Positions 1 to 45,663 of a stretch of DNA of 64,000 nt are shown here, in pieces (positions within the stretch are counted from its first letter, which is position 1; each line of letters starts with the position of its first letter). A program made the translations under genes and the position numbers. A model generated the notes under the pieces. That model was given only the letters and a program-made list of their open reading frames with translations. It had not been told where the DNA came from and ran no database searches. The DNA comes from Tridacna crocea (taxonomy: Eukaryota > Mollusca > Bivalvia > Cardiida > Cardiidae): contig OX031070.1 in the NCBI GenBank assembly GCA_943736015.1, forward strand, positions 20,853,673 to 20,917,672, read 5' to 3'.

Positions 1-200
1 TAATGACCCTGTGAAAGAAGCAGTTTGAAAACATTGTGGGGAAAGGAGAAAATGCTGGAAACCAGCATTTTCTCCTTTTCCTACAATGTTTACTACCCTG
101 CTGGAAACAAGTTTCAATTTTTTAGTTACATTTATTTTGTCGTCTGGAAATGCTTTCAATTTTGACAAGTCTAAAATTTTGTCGTTTGGTGAAGAGTTAA
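1..200 (+). mobile_element. family A TTAA hairpin MITE, 5' end cut by window
   Basis: Forward copy lacking its left terminus. Definition used for all family A entries: ~230 bp, ends TTAACCC(A/T)TTACCA..., a left arm ending GAAGCCTTTxGAAAAC, a 65-bp palindrome, and a right arm with TCTGCAAATGCTTTCAATTT. Forward copies have palindrome centre GGTAACC, reverse copies GGTTACC. Confidence 0.75.
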
Positions 201-559
201 CCAAATAGCCAAAAGTAAATACCCTTGAAACCCCAAAAGGTTTATATCCTAAAACAGAATAGATCCAAAATCAGACTGCATATTCTGTGTAGTTTGATCT
301 AAATCTATGCCATCCAGATGGCAACAAGCATATTCTTCTTTTGCCATGATGCTTTCAAAGCTTTCTTCTTCAGGGTCCTTAAAACTCTGGATTGGTATAG
401 GGTTAAAGTAACACAAATAAACACACGAAAAAAAGAAGCATTCATTAACTGTGGGCAAAGAAGCCAATGATTTTAGTAAACGACTGCTCCTTTTCCAACA
501 ACTTTTGTCTTCTACACTAGCAAAGAACAATTGTTGGATGATGATATAAATCAGCACAG
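201..559. repeat. family C hairpin remnant and a reverse family A right end
   Basis: About 254-310 holds a degenerate family C palindrome (CAGACTGCATATTCTGTGTAG). About 330-407 is the right end of a reverse family A copy, ending GGTATAGGGTTAA. The rest shows nothing recognisable. Confidence 0.45.
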
Positions 560-788
560 TTAACTCTTTACCACACAATCCCAACTTTTAACGACCCTGA
601 AAAAGAAGCCTTTAGAAAACATTGTGGGAAAAGGAGAAAATTCTGGTAACCAGCATTTTCTCCTTTTCCCACAATGTTTTCTACCCTTCCCAATAAAAAA
701 TTCAAATTTTCAGTCACTTATATCATGTCGTCTGCAAATGCTTTCAATTTGGACTGGTCCAAAAATTTGTCCTTTGGTAAAGAGTTAA
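560..788 (+). mobile_element. family A MITE, complete
   Basis: TTAA at both ends (560-563, 785-788). The palindrome occupies 616-680 with a one-base A centre. Lies downstream of NLK. Confidence 0.85.
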
Positions 789-1258
789 ACAGGAATCTCT
801 CACTATCATGTATGAATCATAAATACACTGTGTTCAATCCATCATAGAAAAAAATCACACTGTTACAGGTATAATTACATTAGACACTCAACTACATCAG
901 TACAACTACATATATCATCTCTTTTCCTTATATATCTGCACCATTTGTCTCCTGTCTTCAACACGGGAAGATCCTGATTCTCCTCTTATTTCATTCAAAC
1001 ATTCATTTTACATGTGCCTTAATATAAAGTTATTTACTTCCTCACAATCTTGTATAACCAATTATCCATTCGAAAAAAATGCTGATTCACTCCCTGGATA
1101 GTTTTAAACTTTTCCAGGTTGAATGGTCGCTTTACTACACTTGTTGATATTCACATGTTTCGAATTTTGGTCCACTGTGTATACATCGATTTCACCTTCA
1201 GCACGAAAGTCTTTTTACATACAATAAATTATTTGGCAGTTTTTGAGATGTACTGAGC
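789..1258 (-). other. probable NLK 3' UTR and downstream sequence
   Basis: Follows the NLK stop on the minus strand. It is AT-rich, with no coding signal and no complete MITE. I see no convincing AATAAA on the minus strand here, so the cleavage site is not placed. Confidence 0.4.
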
Positions 1259-37426
<36,168 letters not shown>

Positions 37427-37720
37427 CGACCTAAATAGGCCGTTGGGAAACCCGTTGTATTGCAGGATTTATTCACAAAACATATCCAATCCAGAATCGA
37501 GCACATAAAGCAAGGCCTAACCAAGCTTTCTCACTTATTTATTCCTCACCAGAAGCTCACTAACTCAGAATTTCATAGAAGAATTTGTGGTGATTCGATG
37601 GTATACACTGACTCACACGCGGCGAGACGAGCACACAAAGAAGTCACGTGATTACGCCTAGTGTATTACCCGAGATGCAACGTCACACAGGTCAAAGGTA
37701 GCAAGGTGCGCGTTTATTGT
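37427..37720 (-). promoter_or_regulatory. probable NLK 5' UTR / promoter region
   Basis: Immediately upstream of the NLK ATG and clearly richer in GC and CpG than its surroundings. It contains a CACGTG E-box near 37643-37648 and no MITE copies. No TATA box is placed. The assignment rests on position and base composition only. Confidence 0.4.
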
Positions 37721-38330
37721 TTAGTAAGCTAGGCACTGTTGCTTACCATTCCCACATGATTACTAATGATATATGTGTTGGTGACGTTACATTTATTGTA
37801 TTTTCATTGATACGTAATAGTAACCGCTCATCATTTAGTTACTAAGCGACACGAGATGATAATGATTGGCCGTTGGTACATTATCTACCTACACATTAAC
37901 TGCTATGAACTGCAGGCCAAAAGTTTTTTTATATGTAAAAATAACTTTGAAATAAGACACCGTCTTTGTTTGAAAAAAGTCCCAAAAAAGATGTGTCACA
38001 ATAGGGTGTTTTCTTTGTCCTTTGTGAAGAAGTCTACATGAAAAATTACATCTGCTTGGTGTGACTAATTTTACCACAGCTGTTTGGCTTTGAATAATCC
38101 TAGTTCTCTTTATATAGATGAAGTCTAGGATTTTATTTAGTACATGAATATACCATAATGTATACGACTTTATTTTTTCAATGACCACGTGGTGGATAGA
38201 AAAAGAGAATTCCTAGTAATCAGACTTCACGTTTAGTGTGGTCTAATCTTGATCTAAACTGTCCACAAAATCTCATGAAGTCGCGCTTATCAGCCGTACA
38301 CTTATAATAATTAAAAGAATTATTTCCGTG
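37721..38330. other. intergenic, upstream of NLK
   Basis: Unassigned apart from a worn family C half-hairpin near 38222-38265. Confidence 0.45.
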
Positions 38331-38560
38331 TTATCCCTCTACCAGACCTTAATTATGTTGGACTGCCCTATATTGAAAGCATTTGCAGATGCCAAACGAA
38401 AGGGTAGCTTAAATGTAAGTTGATAAATCTATCTTTGAAAGGGTGGGAAAACATTGTGGTAAAAGGTGAAAATGTTTATGAGTATATAGTAACGTTATAT
38501 TCTCCAATTCTCACCTGTGTTAAAAAGAGCTTTCCTTCAGGCTAGTTATGTTCAAAACCT
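38331..38560 (-). mobile_element. family A MITE, degenerate
   Basis: TTATCCCTCTACCAGAC left and GAAAGCATTTGCAGATG arm; the hairpin is gone. Confidence 0.5.
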
Positions 38561-38699
38561 TTGTTAAAGGATTACATTACGTATGCACTTGTTTATTTCA
38601 AATAGGTGCAGTAAAATTTAACCCTTTACCTGCTAGATAATTTATGTAAAACTTACAAGCCCATGGTGGAGTTCCAAACATTACTCTTTCAAAGTTATT

Positions 38700-38830
38700 T
38701 TCAATGATAGCTTCTCCTAATTAGACAGTTTAGATCGAAGATCCCTATAACGTGTAGTCTGATCTTAATCTATCGTGACTGTCAGTAAAAGGTCCTGTAA
38801 TCGCCGCTTAGAAGTCTGTAGGTTAAAAAT
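38700..38830. mobile_element. family C hairpin element
   Basis: TTTAGATCGAAGATC ... GTAGTCTGATCTTAATCTA, then CGCCGCTTAGAAGTCTGTAGGTTAA, the characteristic right side and GGTTAA end of family C. Confidence 0.55.
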
Positions 38831-39336
38831 ATAGTAATAGTTTGGTATATTGGTTTTCGGATCCGTTTATTTATTTCAAATAGGTGCAGTAAAGTTTTAA
38901 ACAAAAATATTAGGGTATCGAGAAGTACAAATTTGTTTTTCTGATAACTAAGCCGTTATATAGCGAATAATAGTTCACTTATATTGCGACGGCATATGCA
39001 CCAATTCATGCCGTGTACGGGTTCCGTTTTGCCAGAAAAGATTTTAATAGAGCTGGGAAACTGAAACGGGAATTTCTCGGATTGAAGCTGCGTTTACATC
39101 AGAGGACTGGGAAGGTCCAGAGAAAGAAGGAAAAATTGAAAGTAGAATACAACATGGTCTAAAACATTTATACATCCTAAAAAGGAGATTGTGTAGGGTA
39201 TTCAAAAGTTATGGGCAAACGGTTGGACAGACAGAAGGAAAATCGTTCATTTCACAAAATTAACCGAACAACGTCCATCGGTCAAGAGTCGGTTGTATTG
39301 ACCTTCGGGTCAAACATCTTAGATCTATGACAACTT

Positions 39337-39510
39337 TTAACCAAAGATTCCCGTGTTCCGGTACCCCCGAGAGAAAAGAAGGACTTCTGAAAACATGGTG
39401 GGAAAAGGAGAAAATGCTGAGAATCAGCATTTTCTCCTTTTCCCACCATGTTTTCAAATGGCTTTTATCTCAGGGTCGTAAAAGCAGGGATTGTTTTAAT
39501 CAAGGATTAA
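39337..39510. mobile_element. family A foldback made of two left halves
   Basis: TTAA at both ends. On both sides of a perfect hairpin (GTGGGAAAAGGAGAAAATGC) the outer sequence is the left arm: CCCCGAGAGAAAAGAAGG on one side and its inverse TTTTATCTCAGGGTCG on the other. The normal right arm is absent. Confidence 0.8.
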
Positions 39511-39539
39511 TACCCGATGATAATAACACAAAGCTCAGC

Positions 39540-39700
39540 CCCGGTATGGTACAGACATTGAGAACAGGGGTCAATGGTTCGAATCCACAAGCTCGACGGC
39601 AAAATTTCTTTTCCACGATTGATGATAGTCAATGCGACAGGATAATTTCCCCTCTTACCACTTATAAATTTCTATTGACCATAACGATATAGCGCCGTGC
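39540..39700 (+). mobile_element. SINE-like element
   Basis: GGGGTCAATGGTTCGAATCC (B box) followed by a body with ATTGATGATAGTC and GACAGGA, the same order as in the minus-strand copy at 1462-1660. Confidence 0.5.
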
Positions 39701-39807
39701 CTCTGTAACGCGGTCAGTAAAATTGCAGGATTTGATAACAGAGGATCGCACAATCAATCAGCTAATCACTCAAAGGAAACCATTGCTTTGCGAAATTACA
39801 TGACCAT

Positions 39808-40008
39808 CAGAGCTCCAGATAAGAGGGAGTGATGGTTTTCTATATCCATTATTTCTCTTCGAAACCCTATGTTGTGGGTACTCATTACAATCGTCTCATC
39901 GAGACGATTCTAACGAGTACCCACAACAGAGGGTTTTGTGCAGAATGATTAATGCAAATTTTCAATTTGAGATCAAAATCGATCCTACTGTATATCTTGA
40001 GCTCTGAA
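39808..40008 (+). mobile_element. family D hairpin element, complete
   Basis: Ends CAGAGCTCCAGATA / TATCTTGAGCTCTG are inverted. Palindrome about 39870-39927 has arms GTTGTGGGTACTC. The body matches 31763-31905. Confidence 0.68.
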
Positions 40009-40198
40009 TCATGTATACCAAATTCTCCCATACGAAATAAATTTTTCAGAAAAGCTGCAATTGCACAATTTTTATCAATTTGTCACTTTGATTGTGAAAG
40101 TCGTCCATCGTCGCGATTTGATAAGTAAGGTAATGCGAAGGAAAACAGTTTCATAAGAGATCCGACTGAAGATAGCTCATCAGACAGCGACCTCTGAT

Positions 40199-40315
40199 TT
40201 AACCCTTGGAACGCTTTATTTGTCAGCGCGGACAGTGTAGATTAAGATCAGACAGCACAGAACATGCAGTCTGATCTTGAGTCTACAGTGCCCTCTGCTT
40301 CGTTGTTACATGTTT
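40199..40315 (+). mobile_element. family C hairpin element
   Basis: Starts TTTAACCCTTGGAACGC, then CGCGGACAGTGTAGATTAAG and the palindrome around CAGAACATG (40232-40305). Best left terminus of family C. Confidence 0.62.
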
Positions 40316-40604
40316 ATGTTAAAACAAGGTCGAAGTATCAAGTTTGGCCGTTTTTTTCCCTCATTGAAATGTTGCATTTGATTGGTTTAGTAATCTAAAG
40401 GATCAAGTGGCATCGACATGACGTATTGATAAAGTATGGTGTGAAGTCAAAGTTCGATAGGATAATATATAGCTGCAGCTGAACGAATAGATTATTAACA
40501 TTGCGAAGTATCGACGATACAAACACGATATAAATCAAGTACCAGTACATCGGTTATATTATATCAAAGAAATATAAGTCATCATGACTTTGTGAAAACG
40601 TGGT

Positions 40605-40832
40605 TTAACCTATTACCAAACGACAAAAATATAGGTTTGTCCAAATCGAAAGCATTTGCAGACGACAAATATAGATGACTAAAAATTTGAAATATGTTTT
40701 GTGAAGGGTAGAAAACATTGTGGGAAAAGAGGAAAATGCTGGTAAGCAGCATTTTCTCCTTTTCCCACAAGGTTTTCTATAGGCTTCTTTCTCAGTGTAA
40801 TCAAAAGTAGGGATTGTGTGGTAATGGGTTAA
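40605..40832 (-). mobile_element. family A MITE, complete
   Basis: TTAA at both ends, the right one shared with the next copy; centre GGTAAGCAGC. Confidence 0.84.
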
Positions 40833-41058
40833 CTCTTTACCACACAATCCCTAATTTTAACGACTCTGAGGATGAAGGGTTTTGAAAACATGGTGGGAAA
40901 AGGAGAAAATGGTGGAAACAAGGATTTTCTCCTTTTTTCCACGATGTTTTCTACCCTAACAGAGAGAAAATGCATCATTAGAGCCACACTGAAATTGTAG
41001 TGTCCAAATGCTTTCAAGTTGGACTGGTCTAAAATTTTGTCAATTGGTAAAGGGCTAA
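40829..41058 (+). mobile_element. family A MITE, complete
   Basis: Right end GGTAAAGGGCTAA. Hairpin has the arm pair GGTGGAAACAAGG, with the core replaced. Confidence 0.78.
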
Positions 41059-41640
41059 GTTATGATTGCATCTGTAACAAGTATCAACTCACGTTAGCCT
41101 GGCGTTCCGTGCAGGCAGCCATCGGCGGAAAATCTTTGCCGTCGGTAGCTTTCCTACGTGCATTAAGGCCGTTCTATCCCAAGACACGGTTTTCAGACAA
41201 AACGGATCAACATTATGGGATAATAGGTTATCTATGTAATGGACTCTGAAGATGGATTCTGAAACTCCACTTTCCTGGAGTGCTGTTCTTCTGCTATCTC
41301 CTTCCCCGCCTTTCTTGTATGTACCTGCATCCGACTGATCTATCTTTTTCTTTGTTGTCTCTTTGGAAACAGTATTAGTAGATCTACCTCGCCTTCAGCT
41401 CGGGACCACATGATTCACCACAGCCGTGAGCACGTTTCCAAGTCCCCTGTTACCTGACCGTACAACGAATTTATTATACTGCAAAGTTTTGCCCTTTCAA
41501 AGCGCGTTAAGCGAAATTTTCCTGTCTTATAATCTAACAAATCAAGTATGCTGCTGAAATAGAAATTCCCTTCTGAGTGCCCCATTCCAATAATAACTGA
41601 CGTCACTGGAAACTGACATCACTAAAACTTGCAGTCTGGT
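41059..41640. other. intergenic, no recognised element
   Basis: Relatively GC-rich for the window; no coding similarity or repeat seen. Confidence 0.45.
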
Positions 41641-41650
41641 GATCGATCGA

Positions 41651-41768
41651 CCGTTGTCTGCGCATGTCATATTCTTCGAAGATTCGACTGTCTTATATGA
41701 CGCATCACTGGCCCCGAAAGCCATGAAAGCGCGCTGACTATAATATGACATGCGCAGACAACGGATCG
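41651..41768. mobile_element. small inverted-repeat element
   Basis: CCGTTGTCTGCGCATGTCAT at the left and ATGACATGCGCAGACAACGG at the right form ~25-bp terminal inverted repeats around a ~65-bp unpaired middle. Confidence 0.62.
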
Positions 41769-41960
41769 ACGCCGCCATTTTGGATGTTGTGTTGCAAGTG
41801 TAGTGATGTTTACGGGGCACTCAAAAGGGAAACTGGCTTACGTGGTTTTTGCCAGGGTACATGATATATGTTCCTGGCATGTTAACCAATCAGATCACGA
41901 TAAATTTCTTTGCAGTACAAGAAGTAAATTTGTTTTGGCGGATAAAAACCGTCCCGAAAG

Positions 41961-44619
41961 CACTGTATGGAAACTCTGTACGGGAAATTTCTTCGGTAAA
42001 TTCAAGATGGCGGACACGTATTATTGACAAAGTAAGTGTCGTTTAATTTTGGTCCATACTTGTTTCAAATTGCATCCCCTACAACGAGTAAGGTACCAAT
42101 CTAAAGAGCTTTGATTGAAGAATCAAGCGATAGTAGCTTATGAGAAAACGGGAGTGCCTCTTGTCCGTAATCCCGCGATGAACATGATGTTTTGATGAAG
42201 TTGAAAAACTAAGCGGGAGACCGGAAGAAAACTGGCTTTATTTCATCGAATAGAAAGCTAATGATAAAAGAATGTGCCTCGATCGGTGGGGAAATGTCAT
42301 ATTCTTACAACTGTACCAAAATACGTTGCTTATATTTACTGATTTAGCTGTTATTAAGTTTTGAAATTTTGCATGGTGTACTCTTCGGTGCAAACCGAAA
42401 CTAAACTGCTGTACGGTTGGGTGATCGAAATTTTTGTACGCTTCGGTAACAAATATGAAGTCAAAAATCTGTACGCTTCGGTGAAAACGATTAAGGGGCG
42501 AAAAAAGGAAATGTACGAACAACCTACATTGGTCATTTACTTGATTTTTTTTATGTTGAACTCAAAGAAACGTGATGTATAAATCCACAACTTCGTACAC
42601 TAAACTGGCTCGTTATTGAGAAGGGCTGAGCAACATGAACACAAGCATCTCGTATACATGTATAGGTATATGGACCTTTAACATAAAAATAATAAACTTA
42701 AGGTTTTTGTCTTGGTCCGACACCAAAAATGTAGAAGCCATCGGATCCATAGTATAAACTTCAAAGACGCATTATTTGAAAAGCGAAATATAGAACCGTA
42801 CCTCCTCTATCATCATTTATTGATCAGGGGTCCTCCGTGGCGCAGTAGGTAATGGAGATTTTTAGTAACTTTTTGTGGATGGTGTTGGTTAGAATTCCAC
42901 AAAGAACACTGGTTATGTTTGTATGTCTGTTGGCAACGCATTTTAGAGTCCAAGCCCAATGAACACATGAAGCACTTTCAGAGCAAACTTTGTGTTGATC
43001 GGAACAGAACCAGTTGGAAAACCATATAAAGCCCGAATCAAACAATGACACATCTCTGAGCTTTGGCTTGACTTTTCAAACTCTAAGAGCCGGCAGTGAA
43101 AAATGCAATACAAAACTCCTTTGTACACTGCCTTGTAGCTATAGCTCATTTTTAATTTACATTGATATCGCCTAAGTGATCATTGTTATTCTTTATACCT
43201 TAAGAGACCTTTTAAACAAGAATTATGATCGCATGCCTCTTGTTAAATTCACATTTAAGAGATTTGCTTTAGCATAAATTATGCGTTTTTTTCACTAATT
43301 GAAACCGTCAATGTTTTTCATACATTGATAGAACTGAGAAAGTCACCCTGGAAGAACCATAGCTCTCTTTTCATTTAGGGAAGAAAAAAACACACACTAA
43401 GTTCGACGTTAATTTCCAAAGTATCAAATCCTTTGACTAGAAACTCTGGATGATTATACAGCACACTCAGGCAACTCTGTCTTCATGACATAGTTTTCTG
43501 AGTTACGACCCCTTTATATCATCCTTTTGTAAGCATTTCCAAGGAACATTGTCCTTATTCCGTACCTTTCATTTTTAAGGTTTTATAAACTCCCACTTTT
43601 ATATTTCAGTTACACGAATGAGGATTTACTTAAGTGATATTATTTTTCTTCTGCTTTCAGTGTTCTACTATAGAACTATATACTTGGAACTGAATTTTTT
43701 GTTACATTCTGATAATGTTAATAACATATTTTTTTGTTACACTCCGGTATTTAGTATACCCGAATAAAAAGCTCTTGATCGAGGTCATCTGAATGCGTTG
43801 ATACATTGTAGTTTTATCTGGGGATAAGTTCTTTTTTAATTCACACTAATTTTGAACACTATGTTGAAATGACTCGTACTTTTCCTTTAGAAAATAGGAA
43901 TAACAAAGAAATCTCTATCAAATCCTTACAAAGCCAGGAAACTCTAGCGTGACTCATTTTTGAAGCATTATACGGTTTTAACATAACAAACAAGATGTAG
44001 AGTAAATGACACAAATTGGTTTCATGTACTTGTATGAGGAATTCTCGCGGAAAATACAAATAGACAGTTCTAGCATTTTTCCCCTTTAATCATTTTCACC
44101 GAAGCGTACAGATTTTTGACTTCATATTTGTTACCAAAGCGAACAGAAATTCCGATCACCCAACCGTACAGCAGTTTAGTTTCGGTTTGCACCGAAGAGT
44201 ACACCATGCAAAATTTCAAAACTTAATAACAGCTAAATCAGGAAATGTAAGCAACGTATTTTGGTACAGTTGTAAGAATATGACATTTCCCCACCGATCG
44301 AGGCACATTCTTTTATCATTAGCTTTCTATTCGATGAAATAAAGCCAGTTTTCTTCCGGTCTCCCGCTTAGTTTTTTAACTTCATCAAAACATCATGTTC
44401 ATCGCAGGATTACGGACAAGAGGCACTCCCGTTTTCTCATAAGCTACTATCGCTTGATTTTTCAATCAAAGCCCTTTAGATTGGTACCTTACTTAATGTA
44501 GGGGATGCAATTTGCAACAAGTATGGACCAAAATTAAACGACACTTACTTTGTCAATAATACGTGTCCGCCATCTTGAATTCACCGAAGAAATTTCCCGT
44601 ACAGAGTTTCCATACAGTG
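41961..44619. mobile_element. 2.66-kb element with 532-bp terminal inverted repeats
   Basis: Left arm 41961-42492 and right arm 44088-44619 are near-perfect inverse copies, ending CACTGTATGGAAACTC. Both flanks carry GAAAG (41956-41960 and 44620-44624), a 5-bp target duplication. The 1.6-kb interior has no convincing coding frame, so the element is non-autonomous. A CAC start with a 5-bp duplication is compatible with the Transib group; that is a hypothesis only. Confidence 0.85.
42828..42900 (+). mobile_element. tRNA-like SINE head
   Basis: TGGCGCAGTAG fits the pol III A box; GGTTAGAATTCC about 50 nt later is a worn B box. Located in the interior of the long-TIR element. Confidence 0.4.
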
Positions 44620-44994
44620 GAAAGATGATATTGAAAAATTGTCCACATTGAAGAAGGAAGTTACTGTGTGACAATCAAAATGAGGCAAAAATGAAGAGAT
44701 TTTTCTTTGCAAAAGAAATCCAGCACTTCCTCATAATGTTTTAAACCCTTAGGCTACTAAGCGCGACTCATTTTCGGACAGTGTAGATCAAGATCAGACT
44801 ACAGTCTGATCGTTCATCTACATTGTTTGATAAGGTGATTTCATTCCAAAAAACATACCATTGAAAAAAGAGATACAATATTTAAGTTTTTTCCATCGAA
44901 TTGAAAAATTCATTTACTCTTGAACCTAAATCTGTTTTAACTTACGTACGAGTACAACAGTTCACTCATACACAAGCCCAAGGCGTATCCGGTT
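44620..44994. repeat. intergenic with family C hairpin
   Basis: 44750-44832: TTTTAAACCCTTAGGCTACT, AAGCGCGACTC, then AGATCAAGATCAGACTACAG paired to CTGTAGTCTGATC-type sequence. The rest is unassigned. Confidence 0.55.
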
Positions 44995-45217
44995 TTAACT
45001 CATTACCAAACGACCATATTTTAGGCTTGTCCAAATCGAAAGCATTTGCAGACGACAAAATAAAAGTGACTGAAAATTTGAAATTTGTTTTGTGAAAAGT
45101 AGAAAACGTGGGAGAAAGAGAAAATGCTGGTTACCGGCATTTCTTCCTTTACCGATAATGTTTTCTAAAGGTTTCTTTCTCAGGGTTGTCAAAAGTAGGG
45201 ATTGTGTGGTAGGTTAA
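44995..45217 (-). mobile_element. family A MITE
   Basis: TTAA at both ends; right terminus shortened to GTGTGGTAGGTTAA and hairpin arms damaged (GTGGGAGAAAG / TTTACCGAT). Confidence 0.78.
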
Positions 45218-45357
45218 GGTACAAATCTCGTAAGTAGCTCTAGGTCACCGTCTGTTACCAATATTGTTGTGTACCGAATGCTCTATTCTACGATAAAAAT
45301 AACGAACATTGACACTCGGGCCGGGACATGGTCGGACACCTTCTTCAACCAGGGCTC

Positions 45358-45548
45358 AGTCCGTATTCACCAACCATTCTTTAGAGTATTCTTTGCCTTA
45401 TTTTCAAAGATTCTCTTGATGTGAAAGTAACACAACTTCTGATTGGCTAAACCAAATGGTTTAGCCAATCAGAAGTTGTGTTACTTTCACACTTTGGAAA
45501 ACCCTGAAGACTAAGAACATCCTTAAGAATAGTTGGTGAATACGGACC
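45358..45548. mobile_element. hairpin MITE (family E)
   Basis: Ends GTCCGTATTCACCAACCATT and AATAGTTGGTGAATACGGAC. The centre is a ~70-bp near-perfect palindrome at 45421-45490 with CTGATTGGCTAAACC arms. A worn relative lies near 50987-51080. Confidence 0.72.
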
Positions 45549-45663
45549 GCATGCAAGTGTATATCTTTATCAAAGTATGACATTGAAGGTCACTCAAGTT
45601 ACATTCAGGTTTGGAAAATCGCCTGTCCTTGGAAGTTGAACATGCATAATTGATTGAACTACA

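Noticed and set aside
42238..43149. Possible transposase inside the long-TIR element
   Set aside because: Frames there are short, on both strands, and partly within the inverted repeat; no DDE-type motif was recognised.
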